Positions 1 to 8,556 of a stretch of 64,000 nucleotides of DNA are shown here, piece after piece (the stretch's first letter is position 1; the number at the start of each line of letters is the position of its first letter). The translations under genes were made by a program, and so were the position numbers. The stretch is from Lyngbya sp. HA4199-MV5. GTDB lineage: Bacteria > Cyanobacteriota > Cyanobacteriia > Leptolyngbyales > Leptolyngbyaceae. The notes below the pieces were generated by a model. The model made no database searches. It was not told the DNA's origin and saw only the letters and a list, made by a program, of their open reading frames with translations. The stretch lies in the NCBI GenBank assembly GCA_019359375.1, contig JAHHHL010000015.1, forward strand, positions 62,001 through 126,000, read 5' to 3'.

Positions 1-361
1 GGATGCAGCGATCGAACTGTGCCGCGCCACCATCCGGTAAATCATCCCGATTTACCGAGGTCACCACGACATGGTTCAACCGCATCCGGCGCACGGCTTC
101 TGCCAAACGCTCTGGCTCTGCGGGATCAAGCGGCTTTGGCTTTTTCTCAAAGTCAATATCGCAGTAGGGGCAGGCACGGGTGCAGGCAGGTCCCATGATC
201 AAAAAGGTAGCCGTGCCGTTGTTAAAGCACTCACCAATATTGGGACAGGAGGCTTCTTCACAAACCGTGTTTAGCTCCAGATCCCGCAAGATCTCTTTTA
301 CCGAGCCGACCCGCTCCCATTGCGGTGCTTTCACCCGTAACCACTCTGGTTTAACAACCAC
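1..361 (-). CDS. lipA: Lipoyl synthase LipA, N-terminal part (runs off the left edge)
   Basis: Radical-SAM enzyme that inserts two sulfurs into protein-bound octanoyl groups to make lipoate for 2-oxoacid dehydrogenases and the glycine cleavage H protein. About 120 codons are present. The auxiliary-cluster cysteines (C34, C39, C45, within [12 protein letters not shown]) and the radical-SAM CX3CX2C motif (C60, C64, C67, within ACTRACPYC) are both visible, followed by [17 protein letters not shown]. The start is a GTG at 361, with an in-frame TGA two codons upstream, and gives the [19 protein letters not shown] opening that I recall as typical of cyanobacterial LipA. The C-terminal half lies outside the window. 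Confidence 0.96.
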   Translation of the reverse strand, partial: MVVKPEWLRVKAPQWERVGSVKEILRDLELNTVCEEASCPNIGECFNNGTATFLIMGPACTRACPYCDIDFEKKPKPLDPAEPERLAEAVRRMRLNHVVVTSVNRDDLPDGGAAQFDRCI

Positions 362-471
362 ACTTCATCCCACGTTAAACAATTACTGTCCATCCTATCA
401 GGCAGAAGTGGGAAGGTCGAAGCGGAGCCGCAGAACATCCAGACGCGATCGCCCATCAACGCGAACGATCG

Positions 472-1569
472 CTAAAGAGGGCTTGTCTCTGGAGGTGAAA
501 CGTTAATGGGTGCTGGCGCAAGGTTGCTTTGTTGAATGTTCAACTTTGCCGTGTTTTTAGCATTTACTTTCGGGGTAGTTGGCTGGGTTGGTGCAGCTTT
601 GGGTGAGGGTGCAACCGTTGCAGCGGTAGGAGGCGAGGCGGGTTCTGGTTGCTGCGGGATGGATTGCTGCGACACCCAGGCAATGCCACCCGCCATGAGA
701 GCAGCATAACCCAGGTAAAGCTGCATTGAATTGATGCGTAACTGCGAGCCTGTTTTCGGTTGCTGCCACGAGGGTACGACAGCGGATGCTGACTCGATCG
801 TGGGTAACGATGCCGCCATGTGAGCACCGTCTAACCCTAATGCATTCCCCACCTGCCGAATAAAGCCCCGCAAATAGATGTCTTCGGGTAGCCGATCGAC
901 CCGTCCAGTTTCTAACGCTTCTAATTGATGGAGGGGAATCTGGGTTTTTAAGTGCAAGTGATACGGCGACCACAACTTTTCCTCGCGCACCTGCCGAATC
1001 ATCTGCCCCAAGTCTTGTAGATAAGCCTCCCGCGCTTCAATAACCGCCTTTTGTGCGAGTTCTCGCTTGCTGAGCTTTTTGTGAGGGGTCGTTTTTAGTG
1101 GCTTGAGGCTAGAAACCGCTGTGGCTGGATAGAGCATTTTACGTTCTCGCGCTGGCGGTGTTTGGGGTTCGGCAGGAGGAACGACCGTCAGGGCAGGAGG
1201 AGTGCGATCGGGGACGGGAGGTGCTGCTGGATTCACTGGCACCAGAGGTTGTACCCTGGGCGTAGGAACGGGGGGAGCAGTGCTGGTAAAGCTCTGGTCG
1301 GCTGCTTGCACCATGCCTAAAGGTTTTCTGCGCACCATCTTGCGGAGTGCCAGTCGAATCGCTTCTCGACCTACAGCCTTCACCATGCATTGCATTTGGC
1401 GATTTAAATCCTCTGGCAGCGCTTTCAGGCTTGAGAGCATCTGCCCATAAATTTCACTGTGATATAGCTCCGCCTCAACCTGTCCTAGAATTGCCCGCAG
1501 CCCATTTAATGAAACTTCAGCGTTGCCTCCAGGAACGCTCACGCAGTACGTAGACTCGTGTGCCAGCAT
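472..1569 (-). CDS. RodZ-like helix-turn-helix membrane protein
   Basis: Protein of 365 residues. An N-terminal helical region (1-90) is followed by a Pro-rich linker (95-165), a RodZ/HTH_25-type helix-turn-helix domain (about 185-255, ending LPEDIYLRGFIRQVGNALGL), one membrane segment (about 285-305, YLGYAALMAGGIAWVS) and a Pro/Ala/Thr-rich tail. This order of cytoplasmic HTH, one membrane segment and external disordered tail is that of RodZ, which links MreB to the cell wall. The long N-terminal extension is unlike E. coli RodZ and resembles cyanobacterial variants. A role in cell shape is inferred from the architecture only. Confidence 0.8.
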   Translation of the reverse strand: MLAHESTYCVSVPGGNAEVSLNGLRAILGQVEAELYHSEIYGQMLSSLKALPEDLNRQMQCMVKAVGREAIRLALRKMVRRKPLGMVQAADQSFTSTAPPVPTPRVQPLVPVNPAAPPVPDRTPPALTVVPPAEPQTPPARERKMLYPATAVSSLKPLKTTPHKKLSKRELAQKAVIEAREAYLQDLGQMIRQVREEKLWSPYHLHLKTQIPLHQLEALETGRVDRLPEDIYLRGFIRQVGNALGLDGAHMAASLPTIESASAVVPSWQQPKTGSQLRINSMQLYLGYAALMAGGIAWVSQQSIPQQPEPASPPTAATVAPSPKAAPTQPTTPKVNAKNTAKLNIQQSNLAPAPINVSPPETSPL

Positions 1570-1831
1570 GATCGCCTCTCCTATCTAAAACGTTCAGCAC
1601 TCAACAGCTCTTACTGACCACAAACGTGGGCTGACCCAGCAGAAACAAACCCTGCACAACCGATGCCCAAACCTACGCTTAGAGTAAATAGTGAAGCCGT
1701 CTTCATAGCTTCATCATTCAAGGGCTGCTTGTGTCCTCCGGACGGATAAATAGCAATCTAAATGGCAATTCAAAACAAAACGGCGGAGCGATCGCCCCAC
1801 CGTTAGCAGCCAAAGCAACGGTTGGTTCAGT

Positions 1832-2092
1832 TCAATCACAGCGGCTATCTTTAGATGCGCATTCCTTAGAGAGGCAGCGCTCTAACAGCGATACTTGATG
1901 AAACCGCCAAAAGCGACGAGGGTTGAGAACCACTTGAAATTTGGAGTCAAAAACTGGCTGACTAAGAAACTGCCAGACGGGAAACGTAAGCTTGGTGTGT
2001 TGTGAAGAAAACATAGGAAGATTCCAGATAACAGGGCGGGCAACACTCATCGCAGGCGCTCGATGCACGGACTGGTATGCCACTACAACCAT
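1832..2092 (-). CDS. Small hypothetical protein (86 aa)
   Basis: Not recognised. The best reason to believe it is a strong Shine-Dalgarno AAGGAG at 2099-2104, six bases before the ATG at 2092. The protein has a coherent aromatic-rich centre (FPVWQFLSQPVFDSK, then NPRRFWRFHQVSLLERCL) and no membrane segment. It lies alone between the RodZ-like gene and the IS982 element. Homologue searching would decide whether it is a conserved small cyanobacterial protein or a chance frame. Confidence 0.5.
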   Translation of the reverse strand: MVVVAYQSVHRAPAMSVARPVIWNLPMFSSQHTKLTFPVWQFLSQPVFDSKFQVVLNPRRFWRFHQVSLLERCLSKECASKDSRCD

Positions 2093-2276
2093 GCCAAACT
2101 CCTTAGCGAATCCCCTTGTCAGGATTGCGGAATCTTCCTACACCACTTTTGCAAACGTCTGTAATTCTATGGAGACAATGACGTAGTTTCATCGTTTCGT
2201 TAAGTAAACGTGAGTTAGACGAACAGAAATTGACCGAAGAAAAGCTGAGACTGGTCTTGAAGTAACGGTTTCAGCT

Positions 2277-3234
2277 ATGGACACCATCGTCTCGCGCCTC
2301 GACATCGCCCCAAGCTTCTGTGCACTGGACGATTTGTAGCAGCACTGCGAAGGGTTGGCAACACCAAGTCCAGTTGCCCTCTATGCCTGGTGAACGCCGG
2401 AGCCATTCACGGCTGAGCTTGAGCGAGGTGATGACGAGGCTCCAGAGGAGCGGCTTCGCCAACGCCGTCGCCTTTCACGGCTCTGGCTTTCGCACCTTTA
2501 AGGAGTTTTATACTTTGTGCGTCCTGCCGCATTGGCGGCACGCGTTTCCCAACTTGGTCAGTTACAGTCGGTTGAGCGAGTTGCTGCCCTGGTGCCTGCT
2601 GCTCTTGTGCTGCTTCTTCCACACCCGCAAGGGCGACGGCACAGGCATTGCGTTTATCGACTCTACACCACTGAACGTCTGCCATCCCTGCCGTGCTCAT
2701 GCACACAAAGTCTTTCAAGGGCAGGCGCGGTGGGGTAAAAACTCTGTGGGCTGGCACTTTGGTTTCAAACTCCACCTGCTTGTCAACGACCAGGGTGAGT
2801 TGCTGGCGTTCAAGCTGACACCCGCGAACACCGACGACCGCAAACCAGTACCGGACATGACCCAAGACTTGTTGGGCAAGCTGTTTGGTGACCGTGGTGC
2901 TGTCTCGCAAGCCTTGTTTGAGCCGTTGTACGAACGGGGACTCCAACTGATCACCAAGTCCAAGAAGAACAGGAAAAACCGCCTGGTCAAGCGCATCGAC
3001 AAGCTTTTGCTCCGCAAGCGGGCACTGATTGAATCGATTAACGACCCGCTCAAGAACATGTGCCAGATTGAACACTCACGCCTAAGTGCTGCGCACACGC
3101 TTCGCGCACGGAGTTGGTTCAATTTCTTAGTCAACTTGCTAGCGGGCTTAATCGCCTACACCTACCAGGAGAAAAAGCCCTCCTTGGACTTAGAGTGCAA
3201 AGGCTTGCCGGCACTGCCTCCAGCGGTCTTCTAA
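2277..3234 (+). pseudogene. IS982-family transposase, frameshifted
   Basis: The DDE core is recognisable: IAFIDSTPL (first D), KLFGDRG (second D) and RKRALIESINDPLKN (E), with RTFKEFY and FPNLVSYSRLSELLP in IS982 order. The N-terminus is damaged. From ATG 2277 the frame gives MDTIVSRLD and then FCALDDL before an in-frame TAG, and the remaining coding sequence continues one frame over as KGWQHQVQLPSMPGERR, consistent with one extra T in a GGGTTGG tract. The open part of the later frame starts at 2320. Eight residues (QRSGFANA) interrupt the usual SLSEVMT-VAFHGSG region and come from a small repeat at 2443-2466. Probably inactive. Confidence 0.8.
2443..2466 (+). repeat. Small dispersed repeat SR-C inside the transposase
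   Basis: A 24-bp segment containing GGCTTCGCCAACGCC adds eight codons in frame to the IS982 transposase between its SEVMT and VAFHGSG motifs. The reverse complement starts GGCGTTGGCGAAGCCGC and matches the GTTGGCGTAGCCGC core of the insertion at 23561-23610. The length is a multiple of three, so the frame is kept. Confidence 0.5.
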
Positions 3235-3275
3235 CCCCGTCGAACTCACGTCAGACTACGAGCCTAGAAAAAGTT

Positions 3276-3427
3276 GTTGTCCCCACGCTCGTGGGGGTGA
3301 GCCGCAGCACGACAACCCCTTCCCATCGCTGCGTAATGTTGTCCCCACGCTCGTGGGGGTGAGCCGATGAGATGGGGAACGCGATCGCGGAAACCAACGT
3401 TGTCCCCACGCTCGTGGGGGTGAGCCG
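3276..3427 (+). CRISPR. Orphan CRISPR mini-array, type I-E repeat class, 3 repeats
   Basis: Three identical 29-bp repeats at 3276-3304, 3338-3366 and 3399-3427 are separated by unlike spacers of 33 bp (3305-3337) and 32 bp (3367-3398). Each repeat starts GTTGTCCCC, contains a CCCCACG-CTC-GTGGGGG hairpin and ends GTGAGCCG, the pattern of type I-E repeats. That 3' end suggests plus-strand orientation with the leader to the left, where only 24 bp remain before the IS982 end. No cas gene lies in the window. Spacer 2 contains a HIP1 site (GCGATCGC), pointing to a cyanobacterial or cyanophage source. Confidence 0.9.
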
Positions 3428-3428
3428 G

Positions 3429-3960
3429 AAAAGCATCAGCGTACCCCAACCTGCGCCTTGGCTGCCAGTAACGTGTAGTCATCATTGATGACAGCCCGTA
3501 GCACAATTTCACGAACAGAGCTTGGAAAGCAGTGTCATTTCATTCTCACTGAGTAGCTGATATGCTTCTGAGGTCATCTCAACCCATAGCAGTATTCGCT
3601 CATGGCTCAGCTTGCGATCGTCGAAGCGTTTGCGGATTTCTCTGCTAATTGCCGCACTGCGGAGCAACGTCATGCTCACTCATCTACTAAACTGACAGCG
3701 ATTTCTAGATGGTTTAGGGCACGTCATCAATTCAGCCCCGAAACCTTGCGCTATCAGCATGATCGCGCCCGTCCTAACACACCAAGCTAGGGGCTGAAAC
3801 CCTTGCTGAAGGTGATGTGTAGGCGTAATTGATGACAGCCCCTAGATTTTGCACGATTAACTCGTTGCTAATACTGCACCCTCTTTGCTGATAGGCTTGA
3901 GGAAATTATGTGGTTGAATTCTCAATGTTGTGATGCGTCAAAGGGCAGAATGTCGGCTGT
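3429..3960. other. Gene-poor region between the CRISPR array and surE
   Basis: No convincing gene. It contains a remnant of the MITE-1 right end at 3484-3501 (ATTGATGACAGCCCGTAG, one mismatch to the intact copies) and a full MITE-1 copy at 3715-3844. The open frame at 3602-3790 runs into the MITE and is not credible. The last ~115 bp presumably hold the surE promoter, but I see no clear -35/-10 pair. Confidence 0.6.
3715..3844. mobile_element. MITE-1, copy A
   Basis: A non-coding element of about 130 bp whose ends are inverted: the left reads GGGCACGTCATCAATT and the complement of the right reads GGGGCTGTCATCAATT. Both outer flanks are TAG, consistent with a short target duplication. A second copy with the same ends and the same interior (ACACACCAAGCTAGGGGCTG region) lies at 22603-22730. 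It has no coding capacity and would need a transposase in trans. Confidence 0.75.
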
Positions 3961-4647
3961 ATGACTTTCATTTTGACTAATGACGATGGCATTGATGCTC
4001 CAGGTATCCAGGCGCTACTGCAAGCGGTGAGCCAGTTCGGTGCAAACCCCATAATTGTTGCGCCTCAAGCTCCTCATTCTGGCTGTGGTCATCAAGTGAC
4101 GACCACAAAACCAATACAGGTACAGCCACTATCGCCCGTGGAGTATGCGATTGGGGGAACACCCGCCGACTGTGTGCGGATCGCGCTGAATCACCTGGCT
4201 CCAGAAACTCGTTGGGTACTCTCTGGCATTAATGCTGGCGGCAACTTAGGCTCAGATGTATACATCTCCGGCACAGTTGCAGCCGTGCGCGAAGCAGCCT
4301 TTTACCGGATTCCTGGTGTTGCGCTTTCCCAGTATCGTCAGGGTGGGCGCGCGATCGACTGGAGCATCGCCACCCAATTAACCACTCACGTCTTACAGAC
4401 GCTTTTCGAGCGTACCTGGGAACCCGGAACATTCTGGAACGTCAACCTTCCCCATCTGGTTGCAAATGCACCGCTGCCAGACATTGTTTTTTGCTCACCC
4501 TGTACTCAACCGCTGCCCGGAAATTACCGAGTTGATGGTGAAGCTTTCTACTATACAGGGGAGTACGCCAAAAGACAGCGCGATGCGAATAGTGATGTCG
4601 ATGTGTGCTTTTCTGGTCGCGTTGCCGTCACATGTATCAGGCTTTGA
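3961..4647 (+). CDS. surE: 5'/3'-nucleotidase SurE
   Basis: Metal-dependent phosphatase acting on nucleoside 5'- and 3'-monophosphates, cytosolic, in the survival-protein SurE family. The 228 residues start with the metal-binding TNDDGIDAPGI motif (D8, D9), then APQAPHSGCGH, IGGTPADCVRIAL and SGINAGGNLGSDVYISGTV, all characteristic SurE blocks in order. The C-terminus (AVTCIRL) is slightly short for the family (about 230-270). No strong Shine-Dalgarno precedes ATG 3961. It stands alone, with small unrelated neighbours. Confidence 0.95.
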   Translation: MTFILTNDDGIDAPGIQALLQAVSQFGANPIIVAPQAPHSGCGHQVTTTKPIQVQPLSPVEYAIGGTPADCVRIALNHLAPETRWVLSGINAGGNLGSDVYISGTVAAVREAAFYRIPGVALSQYRQGGRAIDWSIATQLTTHVLQTLFERTWEPGTFWNVNLPHLVANAPLPDIVFCSPCTQPLPGNYRVDGEAFYYTGEYAKRQRDANSDVDVCFSGRVAVTCIRL

Positions 4648-4954
4648 CATGAGATCTCTCTAAAGGGATCCCTCTAAAGGCAGAAAAATGAGTCTGCCTG
4701 AAGACGTATTTGCAGGGTACACCTGACAGGTTACTGTAACGTTTGAAGTTGTTATTTGGCGGTTATTTGATCAACTTACAGTTTTGTTACCTGGCTAACA
4801 GGATCTTTTTAGAAAAACTTTATATGATTGACTCTACTCGAGAAAGCTGGCTCTCTGCTGCTACAACCCCCTGTGATTGCATCTAACGATAAGTAATGCC
4901 ATTCCTCCAGAACTTGTTTGTCACTTTACTGTCGGTAAACGCCAAGGTCCTACC

Positions 4955-5155
4955 ATGATGCTGATTCGTGAAATCGTCCAACATGCATTTGCCACTGGCT
5001 GCTTGACGATCCAGGCAGAAAATCAATTGCGTCAGCTTTTGCGAACCAAGTACGATGCCAAGGATCTCAAAGCCTTTATGCAGCTACAACAAGCAGCCAT
5101 GTCTGGCTCTGTACGGCAAGAATCGCGTGAACGACACGATCGCATCGTTGCGTAA
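4955..5155 (+). CDS. Small conserved cyanobacterial protein (66 aa)
   Basis: Function unknown. The sequence MMLIREIVQHAFATGCL, then ENQLRQLLRTKYDAKDLKAF and QQAAMSGSVRQESRE, resembles a short soluble helical protein that I recall in many cyanobacteria. ATG 4955 is chosen because a weak AAGG lies 8 bases upstream and family members open with MMLIRE. The frame is open back to an ATG at 4877, which would add 26 less typical residues. A basic, charged tail (ESRERHDRIVA) follows. Confidence 0.7.
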   Translation: MMLIREIVQHAFATGCLTIQAENQLRQLLRTKYDAKDLKAFMQLQQAAMSGSVRQESRERHDRIVA

Positions 5156-5372
5156 ACATCTTCATTCACTCAGGATCGTGGATTAGATCATTCCCGAAAA
5201 GTGTAAGGTGGGTTTGAGAGCGGACCCTTGATGCAGACAGCACTAAACTCCTGTCAGGGAAGCAATTCTGCTAGTGTTACCAAACCGTTTGCACGCAACC
5301 ATTTTCCGCCAAGCGCCAGGTAAAGGTCTTCAGCACCGATCTAACAACAAGCAACTAAAAACTCAAGACTTT

Positions 5373-6101
5373 TCAGTGTCCTTCCCAACGATTCAACGGC
5401 ACACAGTCAATATCGAGCTGATCCAGGGCGCGGGCGACCACAAAATCAACGAGGTCTTCGATCGTTTGTGGGTTGTGATACCAGGCGGGAATAGCAGGTA
5501 CAATGCGTGCGCCCGCTTCTGCTAGAGCCGTCAAATTGCGGAGATGGATGAGGCTAAGGGGTGTTTCACGGGGCACGACGACGAGCTTCCGTCCTTCCTT
5601 GAGTTGGACATCGGCAGCCCGTTCCAGCAGGTCAGAACTGAGTCCGCCTGCCAGTTTTGCTACGGTACTCATGCTGCATGGTATGACGAGCATTCCCACC
5701 GTGCGAAACGAACCGCTGGCGATCGTAGCTCCCACATCGCTCCAGGGATGACAGATCAGCTTGCCCGCACTTTCGACACCTGCCTGCTGTCGCCAGAACT
5801 GCTCTTGCTGCACGGGGTCTGATGGCATCCGTATGGTTTGCTCTGCTTGCCACACCATCGAGACGGCTTTGGAGGCAACCAGCTCGATCGCATAGTCTGC
5901 TGCCAGGAGAAACTTCAGCGCGCGAACGGCGTAAATGAGCCCAGACGCGCCAGTGATACCCAGGATGAGAGGATGAGGAGGCAAGGGGGGAGGGGTAAGG
6001 GGTAAGGAGTAAGGGGGAAAGGGGTAAGGGGAAGCAAGGGGAGCAGGGGAGGTAAGGGAGAGTTTTAAGTTTACTGAACACTGAAGACTGCTGACTGACA
6101 A
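5373..6101 (-). CDS. ubiX: Flavin prenyltransferase UbiX
   Basis: Makes prenylated FMN, the cofactor of UbiD-type decarboxylases, from FMN and dimethylallyl phosphate. From about residue 43 the protein shows the UbiX pattern: LILGITGASGLIYAVRAL (flavin binding), VIPCSMSTVAKLAGG, and VVPRETPLSLIHLRNL near the C-terminus. The first ~42 residues (SPYPFPPYSLPLTPPPLPP and similar) are encoded by the simple GGGGTAAGG-type spacer DNA common in this genome and probably are not native. The true start may be a non-ATG codon closer to the ILGITG motif. It lies downstream of rnr on the same strand. Confidence 0.9.
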   Translation of the reverse strand: MSVSSLQCSVNLKLSLTSPAPLASPYPFPPYSLPLTPPPLPPHPLILGITGASGLIYAVRALKFLLAADYAIELVASKAVSMVWQAEQTIRMPSDPVQQEQFWRQQAGVESAGKLICHPWSDVGATIASGSFRTVGMLVIPCSMSTVAKLAGGLSSDLLERAADVQLKEGRKLVVVPRETPLSLIHLRNLTALAEAGARIVPAIPAWYHNPQTIEDLVDFVVARALDQLDIDCVPLNRWEGH

Positions 6102-6172
6102 CTATTCATTGCCTTCTGCCTCCTGCCTCCTGCCTCCTGACTGCCTCTAACAACTAACAACCAACAACTGAC
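5978..6172. repeat. Simple-sequence spacer: G-rich, CTGCCTC and AACAACT tracts
   Basis: Low-complexity tracts between ubiX and rnr: repeated GGGGTAAGG units (about 5978-6060, overlapping the doubtful ubiX 5' end), CCTCCTGCCTCCTGCCTCC (about 6118-6140) and AACAACTAACAACCAACAAC (about 6149-6168). The same motifs recur at 9200-9390, 21165-21326, 30968-31020 and 39956-40165. Confidence 0.7.
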
Positions 6173-6177
6173 TTACC

Positions 6178-8556
6178 TTACTCGTCATCAAATTCTGAAT
6201 CTGTTTCAGCCATTGGGATTGGTTCTGGACTCATTTCATCATCAGTGGCTTCGCTGCCACCACCGACGGCGATCAGGTCGATTTGCTGACGATAGTAATC
6301 AACGCTCTTGACCTGGACTTCAATGCGATCGCCCAGACGATACTGCTTGCGGTTTTTGCGACCGACGAGGGTTTGCTGGCGCGATCGATACTCGTACCAG
6401 TCGTCTTTAAGCGAACTGACATGGACTAACCCTTCGACGAGCAGTTCTTCAATTTCGACAAAGAGACCGTAGGACTGCACGCCCGTAATGAGACCGTGGA
6501 AGATTTCGCCCGTGCGTTCTCGCATGAGTTCGGCTTTTTTCAGCCCTTCCAGGTCTTGCTCGGCTTCTTGCGCGACTTTTTCACGTTCGCTGAGATGCAC
6601 CACTTGAGCCGCAAAGTAGGTTTCTAGCTCTTGTTGAATTTCGGGCGGCAGCACATTCCAGCTAATGTTGCCGTGGGCGGAACTGTGACGCAGGTTGACG
6701 GTTTCTTTCGAGCGGGTGGATTTGCGATCGCGCCCTTCCTCAAATAACGCATGGAGCGCCCGTTGCACGAGTAAATCGGGATAGCGGCGCACGGGTGATG
6801 TGAAGTGGGTGTAGCCATGCTCCAGTGCCAAGCCGAAGTGCGATCGGGGAGTAGTGCTGTAAAACGCAGGTTTCAGCGTCTCTAAGAGCAGATAGGTCAT
6901 TACTCGCTCCGCATCCGATTCGGCAAATTTTTGGGTGAAGTGCTGGTAGTCTTCAGGCTTGACCACATCTTCTTGCTGGAGATGCAGTTCAATGTCCATG
7001 TTGACAGAGAGCTTGATCAACTCCTGCACATCATCGGGATCGGGGGTAGGATGCACCCGATACAGGCTCGGCACACCCAACGCTTGCAAATGATCTGCCA
7101 CTAGCTGGTTTGCCAGCAGCATCAGTTCGGCAATCATCGCGTAGGTAGGCACGGTGGGTGAGACAACCATCGCGCCCAGCACACCTTCATCGTCGTAATG
7201 AAACTTGGGGGTAAAGACGAGCTTGCCTGCATCCTCACTGTCGCTATCTGCCACGCCGCTAGAGCTAAACTTTTCGGGGAGGTTCAGTTCAAAGGCTCCG
7301 CGTTGATGGCGCTGTTGCTTTAGCGCCTGACTGAGGGTAGAGACCTGATCGAGTAAATCGAACACGGGCGCAAGGGCTTGAATATCTACGTCTGACGGTT
7401 GCTCACTAGCAGTAGACCGTTCCAAAATCGCCTGCGCCTGCTGGTAGCTCAGTTGGTAATCAACTTTAATCACCGTTGGCTGAATTTCGTACTCCAGAAC
7501 GCCTCCATCGGCATCAAGCGTGACCAGGACAGAAACGGCTAGCCGATCGTGATCAGACTGAAAGGCACAGAGCGAGTGGGCGATCGCATCCGGCAGCATG
7601 GGAATTACCAGATCGCCAAGATAAACAGAGGTGCCGCGTTTGCGCGCTTCTCGATTAACGGGCGAATCTGGCTCGACGTAATGGGCAACATCAGCAATGT
7701 GTACCCCTAAACGCCATCGTCCCCCCTCCAACTGCTCCAGGGTGAGCGCATCGTCCAGACTGTCAGTGTTTGCCTGACTGCTATCAGCTTTGATGGTGAT
7801 GGTGGTTAGCTTCCGCAGATCAACCCGGTTCTTCAGGTCAGCTTTGCTGAGATTGGTCGGCAGTGACTTGGCGGCAGCTTCGACTTCATCGCTAAAGGTG
7901 CGGGAGAGGTAGTGTTTGCAGCACACAATGTCGATATCAGCCGCATCGGTATCGGTGCCCAAAACCTGAGCTACTGTACCCAGAGGTGGGTTCTGACCCA
8001 ACGGATAGCGCAACAGCTTCACATGAGCAAGCTGATCGATCGCCTCACTGAGATTCCCACCATTTTGCTGTAGATGCACTTCAAACAGCAGGCGATCGTC
8101 CAGCGGCACCGCCCGAAAGCCCTCATCTGCCTTCTTGACGCGCGCCAACACAGACGGATTCGAGCGTTCTAAAATCAAGCGCACTTCTCCTTCGGGGCTG
8201 CGGCGACGGCTACCTTCTTTGGTGACGCGAACGAGAACCCGATCGCCATTCCAGGCATTGCTCAATTGGCTTTCGCGGATGTAGATGTCATCGGCACCTT
8301 CCACATCCTGAATGGCAAAACAAAAGCCCTTGCTAGAGCAGCGCAGTTTGCCTTCGACGACACCCTCTTCCACAATGCGTTTATACCGTCCCCGATCTTT
8401 GGTCAGAATGCCAATTTTCTCCAGTGCATCGAGGGCAATCTGAAGCCGATGCAAATCATCGTCGTTGCGACAATCCAGCTTTTTTTCTAAAACTTTGGGA
8501 GCAACGAGCTTGTCATCAGTAAAGTTTGACAGCAGGGCAGCGATCGAAAATTCCAT
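6178..8556 (-). CDS. rnr: Ribonuclease R / RNase II family exoribonuclease
   Basis: Processive 3'-5' exoribonuclease of 792 residues. In order: an N-terminal winged-helix-like segment (about 1-70), cold-shock/OB segments (about 75-220), the RNB catalytic domain (about 250-640) with acidic metal ligands in NTDSLDDALTLE (265-276), then HIADVAHYVEP (287-297), GTSVYLGDLVIPMLP and the LEHGYTHFTSPVRRYPDL block, and a C-terminal S1 domain (about 690-765, GLFVEIEELLVEGLVHVSSL). The tail is acidic (ETDSEFDDE). Length and domain order match RNase R. ATG 8556 opens with MEFSIAALLSNF. A role in mRNA and rRNA decay is known for the family. Confidence 0.95.
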   Translation of the reverse strand: MEFSIAALLSNFTDDKLVAPKVLEKKLDCRNDDDLHRLQIALDALEKIGILTKDRGRYKRIVEEGVVEGKLRCSSKGFCFAIQDVEGADDIYIRESQLSNAWNGDRVLVRVTKEGSRRRSPEGEVRLILERSNPSVLARVKKADEGFRAVPLDDRLLFEVHLQQNGGNLSEAIDQLAHVKLLRYPLGQNPPLGTVAQVLGTDTDAADIDIVCCKHYLSRTFSDEVEAAAKSLPTNLSKADLKNRVDLRKLTTITIKADSSQANTDSLDDALTLEQLEGGRWRLGVHIADVAHYVEPDSPVNREARKRGTSVYLGDLVIPMLPDAIAHSLCAFQSDHDRLAVSVLVTLDADGGVLEYEIQPTVIKVDYQLSYQQAQAILERSTASEQPSDVDIQALAPVFDLLDQVSTLSQALKQQRHQRGAFELNLPEKFSSSGVADSDSEDAGKLVFTPKFHYDDEGVLGAMVVSPTVPTYAMIAELMLLANQLVADHLQALGVPSLYRVHPTPDPDDVQELIKLSVNMDIELHLQQEDVVKPEDYQHFTQKFAESDAERVMTYLLLETLKPAFYSTTPRSHFGLALEHGYTHFTSPVRRYPDLLVQRALHALFEEGRDRKSTRSKETVNLRHSSAHGNISWNVLPPEIQQELETYFAAQVVHLSEREKVAQEAEQDLEGLKKAELMRERTGEIFHGLITGVQSYGLFVEIEELLVEGLVHVSSLKDDWYEYRSRQQTLVGRKNRKQYRLGDRIEVQVKSVDYYRQQIDLIAVGGGSEATDDEMSPEPIPMAETDSEFDDE

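Larger units (their letters stand above)
2208..3251 (+). mobile_element. IS982-family insertion sequence, degenerate
   Basis: An element of about 1044 bp bounded by imperfect terminal inverted repeats: ACGTGAGTTAGACG at 2208-2221 and the complement of CGTCGAACTCACGT at 3238-3251 (13 of 14 match). It carries one DDE transposase reading frame that fills most of it. No clear target duplication is visible (flanks TAAGTAA and CAGACTA). The right end lies only 24 bp before the first CRISPR repeat, so the insertion, or a deletion linked to it, may have removed the array's leader side. Confidence 0.75.

Noticed and set aside
2407-3134. Antisense open frames across the IS982 transposase
   Set aside because: The sense strand carries the DDE motifs; the antisense frames are shadows of GC-rich coding sequence.
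3251-3512. Two minus-strand open frames with repeated AHPHERGDN/LTPTSVGTT peptides
   Set aside because: They are translations of the CRISPR repeats, a classic artefact.
3602-3790. 62-codon plus frame
   Set aside because: Its second half is MITE-1 sequence, with no ribosome-binding site.
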